64,000 bases of DNA from Lentilitoribacter sp039986595 (GCA_039986595.1 JBDWQJ010000008.1:124001-188000), one strand, 5' to 3'. Positions 36,182-45,927 are shown, counted from the first letter of the stretch. The notes: generated from the sequence alone by a model not told the origin. Made by a program: numbers and translations.

Positions 36182-37099
36182 TTAGTAGTAAAGCGAAACG
36201 GCATGTTTGGCTTCCGCAAAGAACAACCAACGCTCTGCAAACAATCCTGCAATCATTGATATAAACGCTACGAACATAAAGAAGCCATGTGCGCCTGTAA
36301 CAAATGCGAGCGCTGCAAGTATAAACGGAACAAGCAAACCCAACCCGACAGAGATTGTGCGTAGTTTTTTTGCATGTTTGCGACCAATTTGATGCATCAT
36401 CTCTGTGGTAAGGTAGTTCTCACCAGAATGTGGCTTTTCAAATAGTTTGACTTTTCCAAGATGTCCAAGACCTGTCGCAGTACCTGCATCAGAACCCGTA
36501 TCAGAAAACCCAACACCATCCGCGCGGCGCCACCACAAAAGCTTAAGCCCCCATGCGGCGATCAATGCAAGGCCTGTTAAAACACTAACGGAAATGCCTG
36601 CAAATGAGGAAGCGGATCCAAACGTTGCTGCCAAAACAATTCCGGACGCTAATCCAAAAGCAACATAGCAAACAGACGTTAGAGCATTATGCCAGCTTGG
36701 TACTGTTTTCAGCGATGCATAAATCATCGAAGTTGCATAGATTGTGATAACCGCTAAAACTGCAATGATAAAACCAAGAACGCCAATGCGCTCGCCAGTT
36801 ACCATCCACACCAATGCATAAATTGCAAAAAGCGTAAGCGTTAGAACCGACAACACACCTTCGCGAGATAGCCAAGATGATTTCCATTGAGAAAACGCAC
36901 GCCAAAAGCGCTCAGGGTGCCCTAAGTGAAAGAGCGAAGACAATAGTCCAATTACACACAAACCACCGGCAAGCAGCGAAATTAAAAACGCCGCAACTGC
37001 ACTGTTTGGCATAGCCCACCCAAGACCAATGAGCGCCATGAAACCAAATCCGGCACCTGAAATAACTGTGAAGAATATAACTGAAATTGCTGGATGCAT
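36182..37099 (-). CDS. soeC: Sulfite dehydrogenase membrane subunit, SoeC-like (DmsC/NrfD-type)
   Basis: A 305 aa DmsC-family quinone-reactive membrane anchor with eight or so hydrophobic segments. Conserved features: FSLFHLGHPERFWRAFSQWKSSWLSREG in the N-terminal half. It would pass electrons from the SoeA/SoeB pair to the quinone pool. It lies 3 bp after soeB at the end of the operon. As a single subunit it cannot be told from DmsC; the operon composition decides the call. Confidence 0.75.
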   Translation of the reverse strand: MHPAISVIFFTVISGAGFGFMALIGLGWAMPNSAVAAFLISLLAGGLCVIGLLSSLFHLGHPERFWRAFSQWKSSWLSREGVLSVLTLTLFAIYALVWMVTGERIGVLGFIIAVLAVITIYATSMIYASLKTVPSWHNALTSVCYVAFGLASGIVLAATFGSASSFAGISVSVLTGLALIAAWGLKLLWWRRADGVGFSDTGSDAGTATGLGHLGKVKLFEKPHSGENYLTTEMMHQIGRKHAKKLRTISVGLGLLVPFILAALAFVTGAHGFFMFVAFISMIAGLFAERWLFFAEAKHAVSLYY

Positions 37100-37102
37100 G
37101 AC

Positions 37103-37858
37103 TTATCCCAACTTGTCTAGTGATGTGAGAGCTCTATCGAGCCAACCAAGAACGCCTTTGTCAGCGACAGCTGGTGCAACAGAAGCGCTACCACAGCCTG
37201 TGCTTTCAGGACGTGTTTTTGGACGCGGAGGCAAGTATTTATTCACCGGCGATGTTTCCATTTCTGGCATGAGATTAATGCCGCCACGATCGGCAACCAT
37301 TTTTGAAACATCTGAATTTGGATCGGCAAAATCACCAAAGTGCCGTGCGCTTGCAGGACATGTTTTAACACATGCAGGAACTCGGTCGACTTCTTCTAAG
37401 TTCTCATTGTAAATACGATCAACACATAACGTACATTTCTTCATGACGTTTTCAGTTGGATCCATTTCTCGAGCGCCATAAGGACACGACCAAGCACAAA
37501 GACCGCAACCAATACACATGTCTTCGTCAACAAGCACAATACCGTCTTCGCTGCGTTTGTAACTTGCTCCTGTTGGGCAAACGGTCACACACGGTGCATC
37601 ATCACAATGCAAGCATGATTTTGGGAAGTGAACAATCGATGCAGGCGCATCTTCGGGGGTGACTTCATAAGTGTGAATACGGTTAAGCCATGCGCCTGTT
37701 GGGCTATCACCATAAGGTTCAGTATCAGACAAAGCTGCACCATAACCACCGGTATTCCATTCTTTACAATTCACCGCGCAAGCATGGCAGCCAACACAGA
37801 TATCTAAATCGATGACGAGCCCAAGTTTCTTTTGGGTTGTTTGAGGAAGCATGGTCAT
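37103..37858 (-). CDS. soeB: Sulfite dehydrogenase iron-sulfur subunit, SoeB-like (4Fe-4S ferredoxin-type)
   Basis: A 251 aa DmsB/NrfC-type protein with four [4Fe-4S] cluster motifs: CVGCHACAVNCKEW (N-terminus), CLHCDDAPCVTVCPTGA, CIGCGLCAWSCPYGA, and CTLCVDRI...CVKTCPASA. It passes electrons from the molybdenum subunit to the membrane partner. No signal peptide is seen, consistent with a cytoplasmic location. The ATG at 37858 overlaps the soeA stop (TAATG). Confidence 0.82.
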   Translation of the reverse strand: MTMLPQTTQKKLGLVIDLDICVGCHACAVNCKEWNTGGYGAALSDTEPYGDSPTGAWLNRIHTYEVTPEDAPASIVHFPKSCLHCDDAPCVTVCPTGASYKRSEDGIVLVDEDMCIGCGLCAWSCPYGAREMDPTENVMKKCTLCVDRIYNENLEEVDRVPACVKTCPASARHFGDFADPNSDVSKMVADRGGINLMPEMETSPVNKYLPPRPKTRPESTGCGSASVAPAVADKGVLGWLDRALTSLDKLG

Positions 37859-40713
37859 TATTTTGTCCACTCCTTACCGTAACTTAGGCCCTCTGGCGCA
37901 ATGTGCCCCGAATTGCTTTGCGGATCAAATTGTGGCTGTGACAACTCAGGTCCATCTGTTGCTTTTTCAACGCGAACACGCAAGTCAAACCATGCGGCTT
38001 GGCCTGTGATCGGATCAGAGTTTGACCATCTATAGCCATCTTCTTTTGCCGGCAACAATTCGTTGATCAAATGGTTCAGCAGGAAGCCTTTGGTGACCTC
38101 AGGTGAATTTGGCGATAGTGACCAAGCCCCTTTGCGTTTACCAATCGCATTCCAAGTCCATAGAGTTTTCTGGTTCACAGCATTCATGCGGCGCACTGGA
38201 ACTTTGATCTTGCCGTGATAGGAGATAATCCATGCCCAATCACCATCTTCAAGCCCTGCTTCATCACAAATATCCGATGGGATATACATTGGGTTATCAC
38301 CGTGAATCTGGCGCAACCAGGCATTTTGCGATCCCCATGAGTGATACATTGCAGCGGGTCTTTGCGTAAGTGCATGATATGGATATTCGCCCGTATCAAT
38401 GCCTGTGCCTTCAAATGGTTCATACCAATCAGGCAGTGGGTCAAAACACTCTTTTATACGCGATGCATGACTTTGCGGCGCCTTTGGTTCCATCTTACCT
38501 TCAGCACACAACTGGAATTTTGCCAAAGGTTCACAATAGATCTGGAAGACGTTTTCAACCGGCGCATCTTGAAGACCCATTTCAACAGCCCAGTTTTGCC
38601 AAGCCATATTTGCATGTTTGAAGTAAAGCGCTTCGGTCGGAACGTGACTTTCAGAAAATCCACCATTTTCGATATAGCGTTTGATCTGATCAGGGTTTGG
38701 CTCACCTCGACCCGTTTTATCACCATCTTCACCGCGCCAGCCAGCAAGCGGGCCAACACCAGGTTTACGCTGGTGATTGGTGATATAATCAGCGTAGTCT
38801 TTAAACTTAGCGGATCCATCTTCATTGGTCATACCTGGCAAACCAAGGCGCCCACCTAAATCAATGAGAACTGATTGGAAACCGCGCACATCGCGGTCTG
38901 GTTCAAACACCGGCCAGCGGATCGCATCACACATCGCTTCAGGTTCGCTGATCGGACGATCAAGAAGTGAAATTGCATCATGGCGCTCAAGATAAGTAGT
39001 ATCTGGCAAGACCAAGTCTGCATAAGCCACCATCTCTGATGAATAAGCATCGGAATAAATCAATTTTGGAATGATATATTCGCCGTTTTCATCTTTATCG
39101 GTCAGCATTTTCATGACGCCCGATGAGTTCATCGACGAGTTCCATGACATATTGGCCATATACATGAACAACACATCAATGCCGTAGGGATCACGGGCAT
39201 GCGCATTTGGAATAACCATATGCATCAAGCCGTGCGATGACATCGGGGCATCCCACGAAAACGCTTTATCAATGCGCTGCGGGGTCACACCATCTTCTTC
39301 TAACAACATGCCTTCCGGACCACGCATGAAACCAAGTTGCGGTCCTGCAAGTGGCGTATTTGGTTTTGACCCACCATGTGGCGCAGGCTGTGCGCTTACT
39401 GGACGCGGATATGGCGGCTTAAATCTAAACCCACCAGGGCAGTCAATTGAACCCAGCAAAATTTGAAGAACGTGGATTGCACGACAGGTTTGGAAGCCAT
39501 TTGAATGGGCAGAAATACCGCGCATAGCATGGAAAGATACCGGGCGCCCGATCATTTTATCGTGCTTCTCACCCTTCATATCCGTCCAAGGTTGATCAAG
39601 CGTGATTTCTTTTTCAAATGCAGCTTCGGCAATCTCACCAGCAATACGAACGATTTGATTTTCACTAACACCTGTTGCTTCGCACACATTCGCCGGAGCG
39701 TATTTTTCATCCATGTATTTATCTGCAAGGAGTGCAAATGCAGGTTGTGCTTTCACACCTTTTTTGATGGCAACTTCACCCTGAAGGTCAGGTTTCACAC
39801 CCTTTTTGTTATAAGCCACAGCCTTACCAGATTTACGATCAAGCACCAAAGCATTGCCATCTTTATCGCGCGCAAATGTTCCGTGATCATTACCACCTTG
39901 ATTGTTAATCACCAGCCAAGGCGCGTTCGTATAGCGAATAAGATAATCAACATCGATGCGACCAGCTTTTAAAAGTTCATGAATGATGGAAAGCACGAAC
40001 AATCCATCTGTGCCAGGTGTGATACCAACCCATTCATCAGCAATCGCATTATACCCAGTTCGAACCGGGTTAACGCCAATGGTTTTAACACCGCGAGATT
40101 TTAGTTTCGATAAGCCGATCTTAATCGGGTTGGAATCGTGATCTTCTGCAACACCAAAAATCACGAATAATTCTGTTTTGTCCCAATCAGGTGATCCAAA
40201 TTCCCAGAACGCACCGCCGAATGTATAGATACCGCCAGCTGCCATATTAACTGAACAAAAGCCACCATGCGCTGCAAAGTTTGGTGTGCCATATTGTTGT
40301 GCCCACCAACCCGTGAAGGATTGTGACTGATCACGACCAGTAAAAAAGGCGAGTTTTTTAGGATCTTTTTTGCGTACCTCGGATAACCAACCAGTGGCCA
40401 TTTCCAAAGCTTCATCCCATTCAATCGGCTCAAACTTACCTTCACCGCGTTCGCCAACGCGTTTAAGTGGCTTGGACAAACGTGCCGGTGAATAGTGCTG
40501 CATGATGCCCGCAGAGCCTTTCGCACACAAAACACCTTTGTTAATTGGATGGTCTTTATTGCCTTCAATATAGCGGATTTTATCTTCGCCATTTTCATCC
40601 TTGCGGACATGAACGTTGATACCGCAACGGCAAGCACACATGTAACATGTGGTCTGGCGAATTTCATCCGACACATGCGGTGACTTATCAACCATGTGAG
40701 AAGTTTCTGACAA
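37858..40713 (-). CDS. soeA: Molybdopterin oxidoreductase, SoeA-like sulfite dehydrogenase catalytic subunit
   Basis: A 951 aa member of the DMSO reductase superfamily. The N-terminal [4Fe-4S] motif is CYMCACRCGINVHV with GVLCAKGSAGIMQHYSPARL, and Mo-bis-PGD-binding segments such as GFCSVNMAAGGIYTFGG and GVNPVRTGY follow. There is no Tat signal, so it faces the cytoplasm, as SoeABC does; the pattern CxxCACRCG...GSAGIMQ is that of SoeA rather than FdnG or DmsA. The product would oxidise sulfite to sulfate and reduce quinone through SoeB/SoeC. The tauABC operon lies upstream on the same strand, and Xsc, which releases sulfite, is encoded 15 kb away. Assignment as SoeA is by pattern recognition, without a search. 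Confidence 0.78.
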   Translation of the reverse strand: MSETSHMVDKSPHVSDEIRQTTCYMCACRCGINVHVRKDENGEDKIRYIEGNKDHPINKGVLCAKGSAGIMQHYSPARLSKPLKRVGERGEGKFEPIEWDEALEMATGWLSEVRKKDPKKLAFFTGRDQSQSFTGWWAQQYGTPNFAAHGGFCSVNMAAGGIYTFGGAFWEFGSPDWDKTELFVIFGVAEDHDSNPIKIGLSKLKSRGVKTIGVNPVRTGYNAIADEWVGITPGTDGLFVLSIIHELLKAGRIDVDYLIRYTNAPWLVINNQGGNDHGTFARDKDGNALVLDRKSGKAVAYNKKGVKPDLQGEVAIKKGVKAQPAFALLADKYMDEKYAPANVCEATGVSENQIVRIAGEIAEAAFEKEITLDQPWTDMKGEKHDKMIGRPVSFHAMRGISAHSNGFQTCRAIHVLQILLGSIDCPGGFRFKPPYPRPVSAQPAPHGGSKPNTPLAGPQLGFMRGPEGMLLEEDGVTPQRIDKAFSWDAPMSSHGLMHMVIPNAHARDPYGIDVLFMYMANMSWNSSMNSSGVMKMLTDKDENGEYIIPKLIYSDAYSSEMVAYADLVLPDTTYLERHDAISLLDRPISEPEAMCDAIRWPVFEPDRDVRGFQSVLIDLGGRLGLPGMTNEDGSAKFKDYADYITNHQRKPGVGPLAGWRGEDGDKTGRGEPNPDQIKRYIENGGFSESHVPTEALYFKHANMAWQNWAVEMGLQDAPVENVFQIYCEPLAKFQLCAEGKMEPKAPQSHASRIKECFDPLPDWYEPFEGTGIDTGEYPYHALTQRPAAMYHSWGSQNAWLRQIHGDNPMYIPSDICDEAGLEDGDWAWIISYHGKIKVPVRRMNAVNQKTLWTWNAIGKRKGAWSLSPNSPEVTKGFLLNHLINELLPAKEDGYRWSNSDPITGQAAWFDLRVRVEKATDGPELSQPQFDPQSNSGHIAPEGLSYGKEWTK

Positions 40714-40903
40714 AATCTACATCCTCCAAAAAAATTAAACCCGCCTGTTTCAGACAAATATACTCTATCACTTATCGCAACAAAGCGCCCATAATGTCTA
40801 GTAATCCAAATATGAATATTTTGCAAATATGAGTTATTTATGAGATATTTAGTCTCATTAATTAACAAAATAAGTCATTTTTGATAAATCCAGTTCATAA
40901 GAA

Positions 40904-40916
40904 CCAATAGCACCAG
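40904..40916 (-). promoter_or_regulatory. TauR-like box upstream of soeA
   Basis: On the minus strand it reads CTGGTGCTATTGG, the same pattern CTGG-N2-CTATTGG as in the tauA and tauR/XRE promoter regions. It lies about 190-200 bp upstream of the soeA ATG. A further CTGG occurs 23 bp downstream (AACTGGATTT). Confidence 0.6.
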
Positions 40917-40941
40917 ATTGCATTGATCTTTTAGCTCAAGC

Positions 40942-40984
40942 AAAACAAAAGCGCCGTGTCAAAGATCAATCAGACACGGCGCTT
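40942..40984 (-). terminator. Terminator of the tauABC operon
   Basis: AAGCGCCGTGTC / GACACGGCGCTT, 12 bp perfect stem with a 12 nt loop, followed on the minus strand by TTTTGTTTT. Confidence 0.9.
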
Positions 40985-41015
40985 CTAAATTTCTTAGTTT
41001 GAAAAACCGAAGCGG

Positions 41016-42347
41016 TTAGCCACGGCCTTTCCAAGGCACAAGCTTATCTTCTGCCATGCGCATTAGAACGTCGATACCATAGCCAATAACACCAATAATG
41101 ATGATACCGATGATCACAATATCCGTCAGCTGGAATTTAGAAGCAGCGATAATCATTTTACCAGCACCCTTTTCAGCTGCCACGAGTTCCGCGGCCACAA
41201 CAGTACCCCAACAAACACCCATGGCAACACGCGCCCCGGTGAAAATTTCAGGGAGTGAGTTAGGCAAAATAACCTTCGTCAACAATTGTCGCTTGGTGGC
41301 ACCCAGCGAATAAGCTGCATGAACTTTTGAGATATTCACCCCGGACACACCTGCTCGTGCGCCAATAGTCATAATCCAAAGTGCAGCTAAGAAGAGCAGG
41401 CTAATCTTACCTTGCTCGCCAATACCAAACCAAATGATAATCAGCGGGATCAGCGCAAGTGGCGGAACCGGACGCATGAACTCAACAATTGGATCAAACC
41501 AACCGCGAAGCCAAGAGTTTAGCCCCATGGCAAAACCAAGCGGGATACCAAACAAACAACCCAATGCAAAACCAACCACAACGCGGATAAGAGACCAGAA
41601 CACGTTCTCCCAAAGTCCAACACCTTGGTAACCGTCAGCATTTAACTGCCAAAATCGTTCCCAAACCTGCTCAGGCGGCGGTAGAAACAGCGCTTCCATC
41701 GTACGGCCTTGTGACGGACGAACCGACAAAGAACCTTTAGATGTCATGAAGATCTCACCATCGTTTATAGATACAATCTCATTTGGAGAGATTGGCTTGC
41801 CATCAATCGATGTCACACGATAGCCTTCTTCTTTACCGCCGACATCATTATCTTGAGCTCGCAAGATCTTACCGCGTCTTTCAGGCACAAGAACAGCATC
41901 ATCGATGGCAAATCCAGTCGATGAGTTGGTAAACTCAGGCGCTGTGGCACCCTCTTCACCTTGCTTAGAAACATAAACAAATACCGTTGCTTCTGCCGTT
42001 TCACCCGCAGCATTTGTCGCTGTATATTGAAAAGACGTTTCACCAGTGAATGGCGGAGGCAAAATAGTGAACGGGATAAGCTTACTTCCCGTTGCAATAC
42101 CCCACAATAAGAAGATTGTAATTACCGCGGCAATAGACGCGGCTCTGTTTGCCGTTACAGCACTTTCATCACCAAATGTAACTGTTTTGAGACTACCAAA
42201 CCCGGTTGCCTTTGCTTTACCGCGACTATAGGCGGCATAAACCAAAGAACATAGGCCAGATACTGCTAAATATATTCCGAAGATTCCAGCAATGCCAAGA
42301 ACCATCCAGAACGTTGTCGAAATTAGATCGCCGATTTCACCCAACAT
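41016..42347 (-). CDS. tauC: Taurine ABC transporter permease with extended N-terminus
   Basis: A 443 aa permease, about 170-190 residues longer than TauC of the usual 250-280 aa. The C-terminal 240 residues are the normal BPD_transp_1 domain (PPPEQVWERFW, VGFALGCLFGIPLGFAMGL, and the EAA loop HAAYSLGATKRQLLTKVILPNSLPEI). The N-terminal extension has a hydrophobic segment (about 8-40), a second (about 72-90) and then a soluble, mostly beta-rich part (FQYTATNAAGETAEATVFVYV, an Ig/repeat-like pattern) that would sit in the periplasm. The ATG at 42347 overlaps the tauB stop codon (TAATG). Confidence 0.85.
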   Translation of the reverse strand: MLGEIGDLISTTFWMVLGIAGIFGIYLAVSGLCSLVYAAYSRGKAKATGFGSLKTVTFGDESAVTANRAASIAAVITIFLLWGIATGSKLIPFTILPPPFTGETSFQYTATNAAGETAEATVFVYVSKQGEEGATAPEFTNSSTGFAIDDAVLVPERRGKILRAQDNDVGGKEEGYRVTSIDGKPISPNEIVSINDGEIFMTSKGSLSVRPSQGRTMEALFLPPPEQVWERFWQLNADGYQGVGLWENVFWSLIRVVVGFALGCLFGIPLGFAMGLNSWLRGWFDPIVEFMRPVPPLALIPLIIIWFGIGEQGKISLLFLAALWIMTIGARAGVSGVNISKVHAAYSLGATKRQLLTKVILPNSLPEIFTGARVAMGVCWGTVVAAELVAAEKGAGKMIIAASKFQLTDIVIIGIIIIGVIGYGIDVLMRMAEDKLVPWKGRG

Positions 42348-43150
42348 TATGCACTCTCCGTCCGGCCCATAATCTCTTCTTCCATATCCCAAATCATGTT
42401 TAGGATCTCGTCACGTGTGGGTCCAAAATCTTTGTGACGTTTAACTTCACGCAAATCAGCACCAACGCCAATTTCCGCAAAAGGAAGCTGATATTCTTTG
42501 TGAACTCGACCAGGGCGAGGAGCCATAACAAGTAGGCGCTCACCCAGAAGCAATGCTTCCTCAACCGAGTGGGTAATCAAAATAATTGTTTTGCCTGTTT
42601 CTTTCCAAATGTCCAAAACAAGGCTCTGCATTTTCTCACGGGTCAATGCATCCAGCGCACCAAGTGGCTCATCCATCAAGATAACATCAGGATCATTTGC
42701 CAGACAGCGCGCCAAAGCAACACGTTGTTGCATTCCGCCTGACAGCTCATAAATCATTTTGTTTTCGAATTCTTGCAAACCAACAATTTCAAGAAGTTCT
42801 TTGGTTCTCTTACTGATTTCGTCTTTCGGACGACCAGCCATTCGAGGGCCAAAACCAATATTCTCGGATACATTCATCCATTCAAAAAGTGCACCTTTTT
42901 GAAAAACCATGCCACGTTCGGAATGAGGTCCGACCACGCGGTCACCGTTGAGAGAGATTTCACCTGCTGTGGGAGCTAAAAAGCCAGCGAGAATATTCAA
43001 AAGCGTGGTTTTACCGCAGCCAGATGGACCAAGAACGGCCATCAGCTCGCCTTTTTTAATATTGAGATTGATGTTTTTTAAAGCCTCAACAGAGCCACCA
43101 TCGGGCAAAGAGAAGGTCATGGAAACATCGTTAATGATCAAACCAGACAT
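42347..43150 (-). CDS. tauB: Taurine ABC transporter ATP-binding protein
   Basis: A 267 aa ATPase of the nitrate/sulfonate/taurine group: Walker A LGPSGCGKTTLLNILAG, signature LSGGMQQRVALARCLA, Walker B VILMDEPLGALD, and switch histidine ITHSV. The ATG at 43150 is chosen because GGAGG lies 9 nt upstream; an upstream in-frame start at 43204 gives an N-terminus not seen in relatives. It sits between tauA and tauC. Confidence 0.9.
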   Translation of the reverse strand: MSGLIINDVSMTFSLPDGGSVEALKNINLNIKKGELMAVLGPSGCGKTTLLNILAGFLAPTAGEISLNGDRVVGPHSERGMVFQKGALFEWMNVSENIGFGPRMAGRPKDEISKRTKELLEIVGLQEFENKMIYELSGGMQQRVALARCLANDPDVILMDEPLGALDALTREKMQSLVLDIWKETGKTIILITHSVEEALLLGERLLVMAPRPGRVHKEYQLPFAEIGVGADLREVKRHKDFGPTRDEILNMIWDMEEEIMGRTESA

Positions 43151-43234
43151 TGGCGCCACCTCCGATTTATAAGAAAAGGGGATGCGTGGCGCTATTTGCG
43201 CCACGCCAGGTAATTTTAAGAGCTAAAGCTCAAA

Positions 43235-44233
43235 TTACATTTTTGTAGCAGCTTCAAGGTAGCTTGCATCAACAACAGCTGAATAGTCTGGCAATGCTTT
43301 GATTTTGCCTGATGATTCTAGGCTTGCTGCAGCATTTGTGAAGAACTCAGCAACACCGCCGCCCATCCAATCAGCTGAAAGCTGTGTGTCTGTTGATGGG
43401 AACACGAATGTACCGATCACTGCTTGAGTACCTTCAGCATCCATACCAGCCGCTTTTGCAATTGAATCCATCATTGGAGCTGGATCAGCAGCATATTGCG
43501 CATTCATGTCAGCAGTAACTTTCAAGAATTTTGCAAGGATTTCTGGGTTTTCTTCACCGAATGAAGTTGGGATAGAAGTGATATCAAACACTTTACCAAC
43601 AACAGCTTCTTTTTCAGCGCCTTCGATGATTGGGCTACCATATTGCTTCATTGCGCGAAGTGAACCACCCCAACCGCAAGCCATAGCAAGGTCAGTATTT
43701 GGCTGAGCAAATGCAGCAGCTGAATCTGATGGAGCCATATCAACGATTTCAAGATCGCTTTCAGCAACGCCAAAATGTGCCATTTGAGCTAGGAAGCCAG
43801 AATGCGCAGCAGTACCAAGTGGCACAGCAACTTTCTTGCCTTTAAGCTCAGCAACATTGTCTTTCGTGATTTCAAGCTCAGAACGAACAACGCAGTTGTC
43901 ATTGTCTGAGTATGAAACAGCAATATCAACAGCTGTTAGATCTTGACCAGCCGCAGTTGCGACCAAAAACGGTGTTACACCTTGTGAAAATGAAATGTGC
44001 ACGTCACCTGATGCCATCGCAGCAGACATTGCAGTACCAGCGTCAAAAGACACCCATTTCACTGGAATACCTAGCTCTTTAGCATATAGTTCATTTGCTT
44101 GTGCATATTGGTTTGGTGTTGGCCACTCAAGGAAGTAACCCACGACAAGCTCATCAAGCGCGTAACCTGGTGCTGTTGCCATCAAAGTCATTACGCCACC
44201 GGCCAATACGCCAGCAAGTTTTTTCAATCCCAT
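43235..44233 (-). CDS. tauA: Taurine-binding periplasmic protein
   Basis: A 332 aa solute-binding protein with a signal peptide (ending about PGYA-LDEL). The mature N-terminus ELVVGYFLEWPTPNQYAQANELY and the central VAVPLGTAAHSGFL segment follow the NMT1/TauA-type pattern for taurine and related sulfonates. AGGAGAG precedes the ATG. It is the first gene of tauABC, and the TauR-like box is about 125-140 bp upstream. Specificity is inferred from the family and from tauR, xsc and pta nearby. Confidence 0.85.
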   Translation of the reverse strand: MGLKKLAGVLAGGVMTLMATAPGYALDELVVGYFLEWPTPNQYAQANELYAKELGIPVKWVSFDAGTAMSAAMASGDVHISFSQGVTPFLVATAAGQDLTAVDIAVSYSDNDNCVVRSELEITKDNVAELKGKKVAVPLGTAAHSGFLAQMAHFGVAESDLEIVDMAPSDSAAAFAQPNTDLAMACGWGGSLRAMKQYGSPIIEGAEKEAVVGKVFDITSIPTSFGEENPEILAKFLKVTADMNAQYAADPAPMMDSIAKAAGMDAEGTQAVIGTFVFPSTDTQLSADWMGGGVAEFFTNAAASLESSGKIKALPDYSAVVDASYLEAATKM

Positions 44234-44355
44234 ATTGTTCTCTCCTATTTTAAAACTAGTGTCGCTCAGATTTATTATGAGGCCATCTCCAAGCCTTATT
44301 ATTTGAGCGCTATCATCAGTCTAATGATAAAACACACAGTGATGCAATCACAATT

Positions 44356-44372
44356 TTGCCAATAGGTCCAGT
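44356..44372 (-). promoter_or_regulatory. TauR-like box upstream of tauA
   Basis: Minus strand ACTGGACCTATTGGCAA, 15 of 17 positions identical to the copy at 45969-45985. CTGGACCTAT also resembles the CTGGACTTAA element that I recall for TauR in Rhodobacter capsulatus. Confidence 0.65.
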
Positions 44373-44457
44373 TCTTTGGCATTCATGTGACAGATCACAT
44401 AATTTGCACTTTTGATAACTGCCTATTTTTTAGTCCACTATTTAAGCTAGAACTAAA

Positions 44458-45927
44458 TTACAGCACTTCTTCGACGCATTGTGCCAAAAGATTAATCCCC
44501 GGCTCAATCTTGTCATCAGAAATGGACGAAAAGCCAAGGCGAAAATAGTTCTTATTTTTATCCGGATTAGAAAAGAACACGTCACCAGGTTCAATTAACA
44601 CACCCTTTTCTTTTGCAACTTTAACAAGTTTTCGCGAATCAAGCTCGCTCGGCCCTTTGATCCAATAGGAACTACCGCCAAACTTTGGTACCTCATACCA
44701 ACCATGAAAATTGTTGGCTAAAGCGAGGCCAAGTATCTCAGAACGCTTCTGATAATTCTGGCTAAGTTTATTAATCAGCGCATTGTGAATACCGAGAGAT
44801 AAAAACAGTGCGACCACTCTTTGATTGTTGCCAGGCGGGTGCCGCAATATCAAACGCCGCAAAGCTCGAACTTCTTCAATAAGCTCTGGAGGCGCAACCA
44901 AAAAACCAACCCGCAATCCCGGCATGAGTGATTTCGATAAACTACCAATATATAAAACGCGCCCATTGCGGTCGAGCGACTTGAGCGCTGGCGTGGGCTC
45001 TTGCCTGAAGTTTGTCTCATACTCATAATCATCTTCGACAATCAGACTGTCATTTTCATTTGCCCACTCGAGCAATTGATGGCGCCTTTGCACGCTCATC
45101 GTCACATTGGTTGGATATTGATGACTAGGAGTGACAAATGCCATTTTGGCGTCTTTTAATTGATCAACACATAAACCTTCTTGATCAATCGGAATGTTTA
45201 CAACGTTATCCGTGCGTAATCGAAACATATTGCGGATGTCGGGGTAACCCGGATCTTCAACCGCCACTTTTGTGTTTTGGCGAACCAATAAATGCGCCAA
45301 CATAAACAAAGCGTTCTGCGCACCCATCGTTACCAATATCTCTTCGCGCTTTGCCATAACCCCTCGGCGCGTTAAAACGCGTTGCTGGATTTGTTCAATC
45401 AACATTGGATCATCAGCACTAAAGCGATCATCGGTCCATGCGTCCAGCCATTTCAGGCTTAATGTTTGGCGTATGCAATCTCGCCATGCACTAATTGGAA
45501 ACAGCTTCGGATCAACCTGACCATAAATAAATGGATAGGGATAATTGTTCCAATCATTTGGTTTGATAATGTTCAATTGCTCTGATGGTTTCAGTCGAAG
45601 TTTTTCACGCCAATTAACCGAAGATAATGCAACCGGTGTATCTTCACTGGCCTGCTCGGACTGAAAAAGATCATTTCGAACGTCAGCGGAAACATAAAAC
45701 CCCGATCGTTCTCTAGATACCAAATATCCATCAGATGCGAGCGCCTGATAGGCGAGCATCACCGTATTTCGGGAGACTTTAAGTCGTTTCGCCATCGCGC
45801 GCGTTGAAGGTACAGGCGCATCAGCGGGCAATTGGCCAGCCAACATTGCTGACACCAACATTTCTCTAATTTGCGTTTGCAGAGACTTTTGCTGCTCGCG
45901 CTCGACATGAAATAGGCTGTAACGCAT
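44458..45927 (-). CDS. tauR: MocR-type (GntR-HTH/aminotransferase-like) regulator, TauR
   Basis: A 489 aa protein with an N-terminal GntR winged helix (QIREMLVSAMLAGQLPADAPVPSTRAMAKRLKVSRNTV) joined to a PLP-binding aminotransferase-like domain (PLP Lys in IGSLSKSLMPGLRVGFLVAP, VEDPGYP, IVEDDYEYETNF). This is the MocR class; TauR activates taurine genes in Rhodobacter. It lies next to tauABC and upstream of nothing else on its strand. The start at 45927 is an ATG with a weak ribosome binding site; TTG at 45945 is possible. It is divergent from the XRE-cupin gene. Confidence 0.8.
   Translation of the reverse strand: MRYSLFHVEREQQKSLQTQIREMLVSAMLAGQLPADAPVPSTRAMAKRLKVSRNTVMLAYQALASDGYLVSRERSGFYVSADVRNDLFQSEQASEDTPVALSSVNWREKLRLKPSEQLNIIKPNDWNNYPYPFIYGQVDPKLFPISAWRDCIRQTLSLKWLDAWTDDRFSADDPMLIEQIQQRVLTRRGVMAKREEILVTMGAQNALFMLAHLLVRQNTKVAVEDPGYPDIRNMFRLRTDNVVNIPIDQEGLCVDQLKDAKMAFVTPSHQYPTNVTMSVQRRHQLLEWANENDSLIVEDDYEYETNFRQEPTPALKSLDRNGRVLYIGSLSKSLMPGLRVGFLVAPPELIEEVRALRRLILRHPPGNNQRVVALFLSLGIHNALINKLSQNYQKRSEILGLALANNFHGWYEVPKFGGSSYWIKGPSELDSRKLVKVAKEKGVLIEPGDVFFSNPDKNKNYFRLGFSSISDDKIEPGINLLAQCVEEVL

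Larger units (their letters stand above)
40714..41015. other. Intergenic region upstream of soeA
   Basis: 302 bp. It holds the terminator of tauC (40942-40984), a CTGG-N2-CTATTGG element (40904-40916), an ATGAGA-N7-TCTCAT inverted repeat (40840-40858), and the soeA promoter. No gene is supported here. Confidence 0.7.

Noticed and set aside
37858..40713. DMSO reductase, formate dehydrogenase or nitrate reductase as the identity of the molybdoenzyme
   Set aside because: No Tat signal and no formate dehydrogenase-type active-site motif; the N-terminal pattern and the taurine context fit SoeABC better. Not excluded without a search.
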